From Fusobacterium massiliense (GTDB lineage: Bacteria > Fusobacteriota > Fusobacteriia > Fusobacteriales > Fusobacteriaceae): a stretch of DNA of 64,000 nt. Of this stretch, positions 45,720 to 53,110 are shown piece after piece. The stretch lies in the NCBI RefSeq assembly GCF_900095705.1, contig NZ_LT608327.1, positions 806,001 to 870,000 of the forward strand. The letters run 5' to 3'. A program made the translations under genes and the position numbers. Position 1 is the first letter of the stretch, and every line of letters starts with the position of its first letter. The notes under the pieces are model-generated. The model did not search any database. It had not been told where the DNA came from and saw nothing but the letters and a program-made list of their open reading frames with translations.

Positions 45720-45751
45720 GCAGATAAGATTTATAAAATAATCCTATCTGC
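45720..45751 (-). terminator. Terminator of the ribosomal alpha operon
   Basis: GCAGATA (45720-45726) pairs with TATCTGC (45745-45751), with further GAT/ATC pairing inside. On the minus strand it is followed by a run of Ts. Confidence 0.88.
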
Positions 45752-45821
45752 TCATTTTTCATTTTCAAGTCCAACACTTTTAAAAGTTATTGGTATTATT
45801 GATTTAAATATATCTTAGCTA

Positions 45822-46172
45822 TTATACTAATTCTATTATAGCCATTTCTGCTGAGTCACCTTTTCTAACAGATGTCTTTATTATTCTAGTGTATCCACCA
45901 TTTCTTTCAGCATATTTTGGAGCTATTTCATTGAATATTTTAGCAACAGCTTCTTCATCTCTTAAGAAAGCAAAAGCATTTCTTCTAGATGCTAAAGTAT
46001 TTTTCTTTCCAAAAGTAATCATTCTTTCAGCAAATTTTCTTAATTCTTTAGCTCTTGTAACCGTAGTTTCTATTCTTTCAGCTTTAACTAAAGATATAGT
46101 CATATTTTTTAGCATAGCCTTTCTATGATCGGCTCTTCTTCCTAACTTTCTATATGATTTATTGTGATTCAT
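45822..46172 (-). CDS. rplQ: 50S ribosomal protein L17
   Basis: The 116-residue protein has the L17 start [24 protein letters not shown] and the segment [20 protein letters not shown]17 binds 23S rRNA near the exit tunnel. It is the last gene of the alpha operon, 26 bp after rpoA, with GGAGG upstream and the operon terminator following. Confidence 0.98.
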   Translation of the reverse strand: MNHNKSYRKLGRRADHRKAMLKNMTISLVKAERIETTVTRAKELRKFAERMITFGKKNTLASRRNAFAFLRDEEAVAKIFNEIAPKYAERNGGYTRIIKTSVRKGDSAEMAIIELV

Positions 46173-46198
46173 TAGTAGAATTTCCTCCTCTTACAAGT

Positions 46199-47179
46199 TT
46201 ATTCAGGAGATCCATTTTTTTCAAGATCATATCCTAAATCTTTCATCTTTTCCAAAATCTCATCTAAAGATTTTTTTCCCAAATTTTTAATTTTTAATAA
46301 TTCATTTAAAGATAAGCTTGCTAATTGAGATACATCTTCTATCCCAGCTTTTTTCAAGCAATTAAAAGATCTAACTGTTAAATCTAATTCTTCTATCTTC
46401 ATGTCATGAGACTTTTCATCTACAATTTGGACAGTTATAGATTCTTCAATATCTTCATCTATTTCTTCTCTTAAATTTTCCATTCTATTTCCAATTTCTA
46501 AGAAAGGATCTAAATGTAATTTTAAAAGCTCAACAGCATAAGAAATTGCATCTTTTATTTCAATACTACCATCTGTTTCAATGCTAAGAGTTAGTTTATC
46601 AAAATCAGTCATTCCTCCAAACATAGTATCTTGTACTTCATAAGATACTCTTTTAATAGGAGTATATATAGCGTCTACTGCTATAAAATCTACTGCCCAA
46701 TCTTTTCTATCTATTTCTTCAGATACTACAAAACCTTCTCCAGTATCTACAATAAACTCCATATCTAAAGTTCTATCTGTTGTTACATTGCAAATAACTT
46801 GATCTGGATTTACTATCTCTATTCCAGCATCTGGAATTATATCTGAAGCTTTAACAACCCTAGGTCCTTTAACAGAAAGAGTCATCTTTCTTTCTCCAGT
46901 AGTTTCAGCTTTTACTACAATTTCTTTTACATTTAATATAATTTCAGTAACAGCTTCTTTTATTCCATCCATTACTGTAAACTCACTTAAAACACCATCT
47001 ATTCTAATAGCTTTTATTGCAGCTCCAGGTATAGATGAAAGTAAAACTCTTCTTAGAGCATTTCCTAATGTATTTCCATATCCTCTATATAATGGTTCTA
47101 CAACAAAGTTACCTTTATAATTGCTTTCTTTATTTTCTGTAATTTTTATTGATTTAGCCTGCTTTTCTATTTTTAACAT
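46199..47179 (-). CDS. rpoA: RNA polymerase subunit alpha
   Basis: This 326-residue alpha subunit has an N-terminal assembly domain (GNFVVEPLYRGYGNTLGNALRRVLLSSIPGAAI) and a C-terminal DNA-binding domain (LTVRSFNCLKKAGIEDVSQLASLSLNELLKIKNLGKKSLDEI). I start at MLKIEKQAK (47179), with AGGAG eight bases upstream. The frame extends further to 47227 without a site and overlaps rpsD. Confidence 0.98.
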   Translation of the reverse strand: MLKIEKQAKSIKITENKESNYKGNFVVEPLYRGYGNTLGNALRRVLLSSIPGAAIKAIRIDGVLSEFTVMDGIKEAVTEIILNVKEIVVKAETTGERKMTLSVKGPRVVKASDIIPDAGIEIVNPDQVICNVTTDRTLDMEFIVDTGEGFVVSEEIDRKDWAVDFIAVDAIYTPIKRVSYEVQDTMFGGMTDFDKLTLSIETDGSIEIKDAISYAVELLKLHLDPFLEIGNRMENLREEIDEDIEESITVQIVDEKSHDMKIEELDLTVRSFNCLKKAGIEDVSQLASLSLNELLKIKNLGKKSLDEILEKMKDLGYDLEKNGSPE

Positions 47180-47207
47180 TATATCAACTCCTATCAAAAG
47201 GATTACA

Positions 47208-47795
47208 TTATCTTGAATAAAATTCAACTATTAAAGATTCGTTTAATTCAAAATCCAAATCCTCTTTTGTTGGGTTTTGAAGAACCTTTCCTGAAAATGC
47301 AGCTCTATCTAATTCTAACCATGCAGGAGTAGTTGCATCTTCTACTGCTGATTTTATTAGTTCTACATTTTTAGAGTTTTCTATTACAGATACAACATCT
47401 CCAACTTTTACTCTGTAAGAAGCTATATTAACTCTTCTTCCATTTACAGCTATATGTCCATGAGATACTATTTGTCTTGCTTGTCTTCTAGTTTTAGCAA
47501 AACCTAATCTGTAAACAACATTTTCTAATCTTCTTTCTAGGTATTCTATTAAAGTTAAACCTGTTACTCCAAGTTTTCTTGCTGCTTCTTCATATATTTT
47601 TCTAAATTGTTTTTCCATTACATTATATATAAATTTTGCTTTTTGTTTTTCTCTCAATTGAATTGCATATTCAGTTGGTTTTTTATTTGCATTTGGTCTA
47701 ATTCCTCTGTTTGAAGATTTATTAACTCCTAGGATAACTGGATCTATTCCTAAAGCTCTACATTTCTTCAAAATAGGCTGTCTATTTCTTGCCAT
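47208..47795 (-). CDS. rpsD: 30S ribosomal protein S4
   Basis: The 195-residue S4 starts MARNRQPILKKCRALGIDP. It contains the S4 RNA-binding domain (RLENVVYRLGFAKTRRQARQIVSHGHIAVNGRRVNI). It starts assembly of the 30S body and commonly represses its own operon through the rpsM leader, which may apply here. The N-terminal CxxC zinc motif found in some S4 proteins is absent. Confidence 0.98.
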   Translation of the reverse strand: MARNRQPILKKCRALGIDPVILGVNKSSNRGIRPNANKKPTEYAIQLREKQKAKFIYNVMEKQFRKIYEEAARKLGVTGLTLIEYLERRLENVVYRLGFAKTRRQARQIVSHGHIAVNGRRVNIASYRVKVGDVVSVIENSKNVELIKSAVEDATTPAWLELDRAAFSGKVLQNPTKEDLDFELNESLIVEFYSR

Positions 47796-47835
47796 TCTTT
47801 AATATTCCTCCTTTATATTTTATACAAATATATGA

Positions 47836-48225
47836 TTACACTCTTCTTCTTTTTGGTGGTCTACATCCATTATGAGGTACAGGAGTTACGTCAGTTATTT
47901 TAGTAACTTCTAATCCTGCAGCTTGAAGTGATCTGATACAAGCTTCTCTTCCTGAACCAGGTCCTTTTACTTTAACTTCAACCTTTCTCATTCCATTTTC
48001 CATAGCAATTTGAGCTGCTTGTTCTGCTGCTATTTGAGCTGCGAATGGAGTTCCTTTCTTAGTTCCTTTGAAACCTGAAGTTCCACCAGATTTCCAGCTT
48101 ACAACCTTACCATCTACATCAGTTATTGCAACTATTGTGTTATTAAAAGTTGAATGTATATGAGCTACTCCGTTAGGAATATTCTTATTTTTCTTTTTTA
48201 TCTTAGCTACTGTCTTTTTAGCCAA
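47836..48225 (-). CDS. rpsK: 30S ribosomal protein S11
   Basis: The 129-residue S11 has [42 protein letters not shown] and the C-terminal [13 protein letters not shown]. The start codon is TTG, with GGGAGG eight bases upstream. Confidence 0.98.
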   Translation of the reverse strand: MAKKTVAKIKKKNKNIPNGVAHIHSTFNNTIVAITDVDGKVVSWKSGGTSGFKGTKKGTPFAAQIAAEQAAQIAMENGMRKVEVKVKGPGSGREACIRSLQAAGLEVTKITDVTPVPHNGCRPPKRRRV

Positions 48226-48269
48226 TTTAGCTACCTCCCTTACTAAGTCTTTAAATATCTAAAATACGC

Positions 48270-48626
48270 TTATTTTTTTATAGGTTTTTTAGGACCTTTT
48301 ACAGTTCTTGCATTAGTTTTTGAACTTTGTCCTCTTACAGGAAGATTCATTTTATGTCTTAATCCTCTGTAACATTTGATATCCATAAGTCTTTTTATAG
48401 ATAATCTTACTTCTTTTCTAAGATCTCCTTCAACTTTGATATCTTTTATTATTTCTCTGATTTTATTTACTTCTTCTTCAGTTAAGTCTTTAACTCTAGT
48501 GTCAAAGTTTACTCCAGCTTCTTTTAATATTTTTTGAGAAGTTGGTCTTCCAATTCCATAAATATATGTTAGAGCTATTTCAACTCTTTTGTTTCTTGGG
48601 ATATCTACTCCTGCTATTCTAGCCAA
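48270..48626 (-). CDS. rpsM: 30S ribosomal protein S13
   Basis: The 118-residue S13 starts [26 protein letters not shown] and ends with the basic tail [18 protein letters not shown]. It contacts the 50S subunit and the P-site tRNA. The start codon is TTG, with AGGAGG seven bases upstream. A structured leader precedes it. Confidence 0.98.
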   Translation of the reverse strand: MARIAGVDIPRNKRVEIALTYIYGIGRPTSQKILKEAGVNFDTRVKDLTEEEVNKIREIIKDIKVEGDLRKEVRLSIKRLMDIKCYRGLRHKMNLPVRGQSSKTNARTVKGPKKPIKK

Positions 48627-48673
48627 AATTTTTCCTCCTCTTTTAAAATGAAATTTTAAAGGTTATATATTAT

Positions 48674-48801
48674 GTTGGTAACTTTCCCCAACTAATACTT
48701 TCATCGACATGTCCCATTCTGCAATTATGGAGATGGTCCTACGACTCACCATGTCTTTACAGTACTTCATTATCTTAATAAAATTAAAATCCTTCTGTAC
48801 T
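48674..48801 (-). promoter_or_regulatory. Structured leader upstream of rpsM (S4-type autoregulatory candidate)
   Basis: About 190 bases separate rpmJ and rpsM, far more than the other gaps in this operon, and they are less A/T-rich. On the minus strand three stems can form: AGTAC (48801-48797) with GTACT (48765-48761), GACATG (48755-48750) with CATGTC (48711-48706), and GTTGG (48692-48688) with CCAAC (48678-48674). Further ATGG/CCAT pairings occur inside the second. Ribosomal protein S4 represses this operon through leaders at the same place in other bacteria. The function here is inferred from position and folding potential. Confidence 0.6.
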
Positions 48802-48816
48802 TTCTCTTACTACAAA

Positions 48817-48930
48817 CTATCCTTGAACTTGTTTATGTTTAGGATTTTCACAGATTACTCTTATTTTTCCATGTCTTTTAATAATCTTACACTTGTCACA
48901 AATAGGTTTTATTGATACTCTTACTTTCAT
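48817..48930 (-). CDS. rpmJ: 50S ribosomal protein L36
   Basis: This is a short gene of 37 codons, reading [19 protein letters not shown] and ending HKQVQG. The zinc ligands C11, C14 and C27 and a histidine (H32 in NPKHK) are all present, so this is the zinc-binding form of L36. It lies between infA and the rpsM leader, its normal place. Confidence 0.97.
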   Translation of the reverse strand: MKVRVSIKPICDKCKIIKRHGKIRVICENPKHKQVQG

Positions 48931-48949
48931 TTCTTCCTCCTTTCTCGAT

Positions 48950-49171
48950 CTAGTTTTTCTTTCTGTAAACTATTCTACCCCTCGACAAGTCATAAGGAGA
49001 GATCTGTACAGTTACTCCATCTCCAGGTAAAATTTTAATGTAATTCATTCTCATTTTCCCAGAAATGTGGCCAAGTATAGTATGCCCATTTTCTAATTCT
49101 ACTTTAAACATAGCATTAGGTAAGGCTTCTACTATAGTACCTTCCAATTCGATAACATCTTTCTTTGACAT
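48950..49171 (-). CDS. infA: Translation initiation factor IF-1
   Basis: The 73-residue S1-fold protein starts [26 protein letters not shown] and ends [16 protein letters not shown]. It binds the ribosomal A site during initiation. I start at 49171, where GGAGG sits a few bases upstream. The in-frame ATG at 49198 has no such site. Confidence 0.97.
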   Translation of the reverse strand: MSKKDVIELEGTIVEALPNAMFKVELENGHTILGHISGKMRMNYIKILPGDGVTVQISPYDLSRGRIVYRKKN

Positions 49172-49295
49172 TTTTCCTCCCATCGAACAGAAATTCATAT
49201 CATTTTACCATATTAATCAAAAAAAATCAATACTGTATTTTTTTTTACTACAATTTTTTTTATAAAATAATTAAAATAAAATATAAAATTCAAAA

Positions 49296-50060
49296 TTAAT
49301 CTAACTCACTTAAAATAACTGGTTTGCCATCAATAATTGCAATGCTATGTTCAAAATGGGCTGATCTTTTACCATCTCTTGTTACAACTGTCCAACCATC
49401 TGGCATAATAGCAACTTTATATGTCCCAACATTCACCATTGGTTCTATTGCTAATACCATACCGTTTTCTATTTTTAGACCTCTACCTTTTCTTCCATAA
49501 TTAGGTATCATTGGTTCTTCATGTAAAGCCAAACCTACCCCATGACCAGCAAAATCTCTTACAACAGAAAAACCATTTTTTTCTACATAATATTGAATAG
49601 CATGCCCTAAATCTCCTAGTCTATTTCCAACAACTGCTGCTTCTATTCCAATAGCTCTTGATTTTTCAGTTACTTCTAACAATCTCTTGCTTTCTTCATC
49701 TATTTCTCCTATGGCAAAAGTTTTTGCAGAATCCCCATAAAATCCATCAAGTTCTGTTACTATATCAAGGCTTACAATATCTCCATCTTTTATTACTCTA
49801 TCCCCTGGCACTCCATGAACTACTTCTTCATTGACAGAAATACAAGTTGCTGCTGGAAATGGGCCATAGTATCCTTCAACTCCAATACAAGCTGGTCTAG
49901 CTCCACAACTTCTTATATAATTTTCAATTATTTTGTCTATTTCTCTTGTTGTAATTCCAGCTTTTAAATATGGTGGAATTACATCTTCATAAATCTTTGC
50001 TATTATTTGATTAGCTTTTTTTATTCCTTTTATTTCATCTAAAGTTTTTATTAATCTCAT
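49296..50060 (-). CDS. map: Methionine aminopeptidase type I
   Basis: Map removes the initiator methionine from new proteins. The 254-residue protein contains VSLDIVTELDGFYGDSAKTF with the metal aspartates, RDFAGHGVGLALHEEP with the metal histidine, IEPMVNVG with a glutamate ligand, and HFEHSIAI. I start at MRLIKTLDEI (50060), with AAGGA upstream. The open frame continues to 50168 only because it reads through the hairpin repeat. It precedes infA by about 120 bp. Confidence 0.96.
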   Translation of the reverse strand: MRLIKTLDEIKGIKKANQIIAKIYEDVIPPYLKAGITTREIDKIIENYIRSCGARPACIGVEGYYGPFPAATCISVNEEVVHGVPGDRVIKDGDIVSLDIVTELDGFYGDSAKTFAIGEIDEESKRLLEVTEKSRAIGIEAAVVGNRLGDLGHAIQYYVEKNGFSVVRDFAGHGVGLALHEEPMIPNYGRKGRGLKIENGMVLAIEPMVNVGTYKVAIMPDGWTVVTRDGKRSAHFEHSIAIIDGKPVILSELD

Positions 50061-50086
50061 TTTTTCCTTCTTTCTAAAATAAATAA

Positions 50087-50159
50087 AGTCTCCTGACAGC
50101 CGTATGACTCTTCCGAGCTCACCGAAATACTCTCCAGAGTAATACGGACGTCGGAGACT
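50087..50159 (+). repeat. AGTCTCT hairpin repeat, copy 10 (variant middle stem, compensated end)
   Basis: Forward core beginning AGTCTCCTGACAG and ending GTCGGAGACT: the left T-to-C change at position seven is matched by A-to-G on the right. The middle stem has the GACTCT/AGAGTAA variant shared with copy 1. Right flank TATACTTTCCTATAA is kept. It lies between adk (end) and map (start), both minus, where these genes are usually contiguous. Confidence 0.93.
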
Positions 50160-50199
50160 AATTTTCATATTAAATTATACTTTCCTATAAAGTTAAAAA

Positions 50200-50231
50200 G
50201 GTTGTCACAATAAAAACACCTTGCAACAACC
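50200..50231 (-). terminator. Terminator of adk
   Basis: GGTTGT (50200-50205) pairs with ACAACC (50226-50231), and after a two-base mismatch CAA pairs with TTG. On the minus strand a T-rich tract follows. Confidence 0.8.
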
Positions 50232-50242
50232 CCAAAAAACTA

Positions 50243-50869
50243 TTATCCTAATATTTTATATATATCATTAGTAATATCTTCTAATTTTTTTGTTCCATCT
50301 ATTTCAGTTACTTTGTTTTGTGCTTTATAATAATCTAAAACAGGTGCTGTTTGACTATGATAAGTTTCTAATCTTTTTACAACAACTTCTTCAGTATCAT
50401 CTGCTCTTTGAACAAGATCTTCCTCTTTTTCATCAACTGGTGGATTAAATTTAATATGATAAATTTTCCCTGTTACTTTTGATGTTCTTCTTCCTGTAAT
50501 TCTTTCAATAATATCTGCATCAGGTACATTTAAAGCTATTACTTTTTCTATTTTCTTTCCTAATTTTTCTAATATTTCATCTAGAGTTTTAGCTTGAACA
50601 ACTGTTCTTGGAAATCCGTCCATTATAAAACCTTTTTCACAATCTTTTTCAGCTAATCTTTCTGCAACTAATCCATTAACTACTTCATCTGGAACTAATT
50701 TTCCTGCGTCCATAAAACTTTTAGCTTCTAAACCTAATTTTGTTTTATTAGCTATAGCAGCTCTTAATATATCTCCTGTTGAAATTTGAGGAATCCCATA
50801 TTTATCCACAATAAACTTTGCTTGAGTTCCTTTTCCAGCTCCTGGTGCTCCAAATAATACTATATTCAT
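50243..50869 (-). CDS. adk: Adenylate kinase
   Basis: Adk interconverts ATP, AMP and ADP. The P-loop is FGAPGAGKGTQA (7-18), and ISTGDILRAA and GFPRTVVQA form the AMP site. The lid domain spans ITGRRTSKVTGKIYHIKFNPP and lacks the zinc-binding cysteines of Gram-positive enzymes. The 208-residue length is normal. A TATAAT on the minus strand at 50916-50911 is a likely -10, with only a poor -35. secY, the usual upstream neighbour, is absent. A terminator and repeat cut adk off from map. Confidence 0.97.
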   Translation of the reverse strand: MNIVLFGAPGAGKGTQAKFIVDKYGIPQISTGDILRAAIANKTKLGLEAKSFMDAGKLVPDEVVNGLVAERLAEKDCEKGFIMDGFPRTVVQAKTLDEILEKLGKKIEKVIALNVPDADIIERITGRRTSKVTGKIYHIKFNPPVDEKEEDLVQRADDTEEVVVKRLETYHSQTAPVLDYYKAQNKVTEIDGTKKLEDITNDIYKILG

Positions 50870-51023
50870 TTTACTATACCTCCATTTTATTATTTTATAA
50901 TTTCATATATATTATACATCAGTTTTTACAAAAACAAAATTTTATTTCATTTTTTTACTTTTTATTTTTTCAACTTCTTCAGTCATAATCTATTCCTCTA
51001 AATTTTATATGATTTATATAAAA

Positions 51024-51098
51024 AGTCTTGACGTCCGTATTAGTTCGAAGAGCCTGTGTTCATTGAGCTCGTAGAACTCATACGGCTGTCAAGAGACT
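51024..51098 (-). repeat. AGTCTCT hairpin repeat, copy 11 (core inverted relative to flanks)
   Basis: The core on the plus strand reads AGTCTTGACGTCCG, with two bases missing in the left end, and closes CTGTCAAGAGACT. The right flank AATTTTTATATTAAA followed by TATACTTTCCTATAG is the forward flank, so core and flank disagree in orientation as in copies 3 and 9. Confidence 0.9.
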
Positions 51099-51145
51099 AA
51101 TTTTTATATTAAATTTATACTTTCCTATAGAATAAAAAAGGACAA

Positions 51146-51174
51146 TTGAAAAATAACATATTTTATGTTAGTAT
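51146..51174 (+). promoter_or_regulatory. Promoter of the parvulin-like gene
   Basis: TTGAAA (51146-51151), 17-base spacer, TAGTAT (51169-51174) with TG one base before the -10. About 37 bases upstream of the start codon. Confidence 0.65.
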
Positions 51175-51210
51175 TTAAGTAATTATATTTTTTAAATTTA
51201 GGAGATGAAT

Positions 51211-51846
51211 ATGGATAATAATGTATTACATGAAATTTTATTAAGAAAAGCTAGAGCAGCTGAGTACACAAATTTTGAAGTAGAACAAATTAACATTCAG
51301 TCGGAAGCTCTTTTTATTAGATATTTTTTAGAAAGAGAAACTGACAAAATTTTAGAAAGTTCTACTATTGAGGAAGAAACTATAAAAAAATTCTATGAAG
51401 ACAACAAAAGTATTTTAAAGAAAGAAAAAGAAGTTAAAATAGAAACTATTTTTATTAGAGATTTAAAAAAAGCTGAAAAAGTATTAAATGAAATTAATCA
51501 AAAAAACTTTAAAACATTAAAAAAAGAAAACGATGAAAAAGTAAATGTTTTAGAAAATGACGAGTTTATTGGTATTAGTAGAATACATCCTCAAATAGCT
51601 GAACTTATAGGAAAACACAAAAAAGGAATTATTAAAGAACTTGCTTATATTGAAGATGGTGCTCATATAATTTGGATTAAAGATATAATCGAAGAAAGAG
51701 AAGCTACTTATGAAGAAAGCAAGGAATTTATAACAATTGAACTAAAAAAATCTCTATTCAATCAAATATATGAAAATTTAATAAATAGTATAATAAACGA
51801 GAAAGTAAGTTTAGATAATACTTCCGCTGAAAAAGAAAACAAATAA
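51211..51846 (+). CDS. Parvulin-like peptidyl-prolyl isomerase without signal peptide
   Basis: This protein of about 211 residues has a SurA/PrsA-like helical N-terminal part (RYFLERETDKILESSTIEEETIKKFYEDNKSIL), then a rotamase-type core. The core runs from VKIETIFIRDLKKAEKVLNEI to GKHKKGIIKELAYIEDGAHIIWIKDI. Catalytic residues of parvulins are not all evident. There is no signal peptide, so it may act in the cytoplasm, trigger-factor fashion. I start at 51211, six bases after AGGAG. The ATG at 51205 directly abuts it. The stop lies just before a repeat copy. Confidence 0.68.
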   Translation: MDNNVLHEILLRKARAAEYTNFEVEQINIQSEALFIRYFLERETDKILESSTIEEETIKKFYEDNKSILKKEKEVKIETIFIRDLKKAEKVLNEINQKNFKTLKKENDEKVNVLENDEFIGISRIHPQIAELIGKHKKGIIKELAYIEDGAHIIWIKDIIEEREATYEESKEFITIELKKSLFNQIYENLINSIINEKVSLDNTSAEKENK

Positions 51847-51851
51847 GGAAA

Positions 51852-51900
51852 AATCCCTTGACAGCCGTAGCTTTTCGAACTAATACGGACGTCAGAGACT
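51852..51900 (+). repeat. AGTCTCT hairpin repeat, copy 12 (internal deletion)
   Basis: AATCCCTTGACAGCCGTA joins directly to CTTTTCGAACTAATACGG and ACGTCAGAGACT, so about 27 bases of the centre are gone, including the GAGCTC region. The end bases no longer pair well. The outer inverted parts remain. Confidence 0.88.
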
Positions 51901-51941
51901 AATTTTTGTTATTTATTTAATTTTCACATAGAATAAAAATA

Positions 51942-51993
51942 AGTCCCTAATATCTGTATATGAAATTTATTCTAATACAGATATCTAGGGACT
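51942..51993 (-). terminator. Long bidirectional hairpin terminator
   Basis: AGTCCCTA then ATATCTGTAT on the left pair with ATACAGATAT and TAGGGACT on the right (one bulged C), a stem of about 18 bp. On the minus strand it is followed by TTATTTTTATT, so it fits the terminator of the era operon. It can also serve the converging parvulin-like gene. Confidence 0.88.
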
Positions 51994-52000
51994 TTATTCG

Positions 52001-52201
52001 TTATATCATTTTTGTTACAACAACATTAAAAACTACTATGCCTAGAACTCCCCAATAAAGTCTATCCATCTTTTTTCTTTCTGAAGTAGTTAAGCCTTCT
52101 TTCTTTTCCTTTTTACTTAATTTTCTAAGTGACAGTAAAAGATACAACAATACCACAACATTGATTATAACCAAAATTTGATCTGCAACACTTACAGCCA
52201 T
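52001..52201 (-). CDS. Small two-helix membrane protein
   Basis: This 66-residue protein has two membrane segments (about 9-25 and 48-64) joined by a strongly basic loop (RKLSKKEKKEGLTTSERKK). I do not recognise a family. The ribosome-binding site AGGAG is good, and it follows era by 15 bp as the last gene of the operon. The loop should lie in the cytoplasm by the positive-inside rule. Confidence 0.65.
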   Translation of the reverse strand: MAVSVADQILVIINVVVLLYLLLSLRKLSKKEKKEGLTTSERKKMDRLYWGVLGIVVFNVVVTKMI

Positions 52202-52216
52202 TTTACGCTCCTAACT

Positions 52217-53110
52217 TTATTTTTCTTCAATATAGCCCATTTCTTTTAAGAAAGGTTTCTTTTTTCTCCATTCATCTTTAACTTTTACCCAAAGTCCTAG
52301 ATAAATCTTTTGATCTAACAATCTTTCTATCTCATTTCTTGCTTCTGTCCCAATTTCTTTTAACATTTTTCCATTTTTTCCTATGATAATTCCTTTTTGT
52401 GAATCTCTTTCAACATAGATATTGATATTAAATTTATCAACTTTCCCCTCTTCTCTTTTAACCTCTATTATCTCAACAGCAACAGAATGAGGTATTTCAT
52501 CTCTAGTTTTTAAAAGAATTTTTTCACGAACTATTTCAGTAATTATTCTATAAGTTGACATATCTGTATACATGTCATCTGGATAATATTTTACACCTTC
52601 TTCTAAGTAAGGATTTAAAGTCTCTAAAAGATTACTAAGACCAAAAGCATACATACCAGAAGCAAAAATTATTTTATCAAATTTTCCTAATTTTTCTTCA
52701 ATCTCTTGTAGTTTCTCTTCTTTTTGAATATCTGTTATTAAATCCACTTTATTAACAAGTAAAATTCTAGGTTTTTTAGAATTTTCTAATATTCTTTCCA
52801 TAACAAACTGATCTCCAGTTCCTATTGGTTTTGAAGCATCAACTAAAAACAATATAACATCTACATCTCTGAGTATCTTAACAGCGATATTCGTCATATA
52901 TTCTCCCAAAAGATGTTTTGGTTTATGTATACCTGGAGTATCTATGAAAATATATTGATCATCTTTTACATTTAAAATTCCCTTAATATTATCTCTTGTT
53001 GTTCCAGCTTTATCTGAAACTATTGCAACTTTTTCAGCCACAAGCTTATTTATAAGTGTTGATTTCCCAACATTTGGTCTTCCAACAACAGCTATGAATC
53101 CAGCTTTCAT
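52217..53110 (-). CDS. era: Ribosome-assembly GTPase Era
   Basis: Era binds the 3' end of 16S rRNA and couples 30S maturation to growth. The 297-residue protein has G1 GRPNVGKST (10-18), G3 DTPGIHKPKHLLGEYM, G4 NKVD, and a C-terminal KH domain (IIGKNGKMLKEIGTEARNEIERLL). It overlaps the recombinase-like gene by 4 bp. Confidence 0.97.
   Translation of the reverse strand: MKAGFIAVVGRPNVGKSTLINKLVAEKVAIVSDKAGTTRDNIKGILNVKDDQYIFIDTPGIHKPKHLLGEYMTNIAVKILRDVDVILFLVDASKPIGTGDQFVMERILENSKKPRILLVNKVDLITDIQKEEKLQEIEEKLGKFDKIIFASGMYAFGLSNLLETLNPYLEEGVKYYPDDMYTDMSTYRIITEIVREKILLKTRDEIPHSVAVEIIEVKREEGKVDKFNINIYVERDSQKGIIIGKNGKMLKEIGTEARNEIERLLDQKIYLGLWVKVKDEWRKKKPFLKEMGYIEEK

Larger units (their letters stand above)
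45426..45821. other. Intergenic region upstream of the autotransporter
   Basis: No gene is visible. The region holds the autotransporter promoter (45486-45514), repeat copy 9 (45601-45676) and the terminator of the ribosomal operon (45720-45751). Confidence 0.7.
50870..51210. other. Divergent intergenic region between adk and the parvulin-like gene
   Basis: No gene is visible. It holds a probable adk -10 (50911-50916, minus strand), repeat copy 11 (51024-51098), its right flank and the promoter of the plus-strand gene (51146-51174). Confidence 0.6.

Noticed and set aside
47180-47227. Longer start of rpoA
   Set aside because: AGGAG and the conserved family start both point to 47179. The extension overlaps rpsD.
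50061-50168. N-terminal extension of methionine aminopeptidase
   Set aside because: The extra 36 residues are a read-through of the hairpin repeat. The family start with a ribosome-binding site is at 50060.
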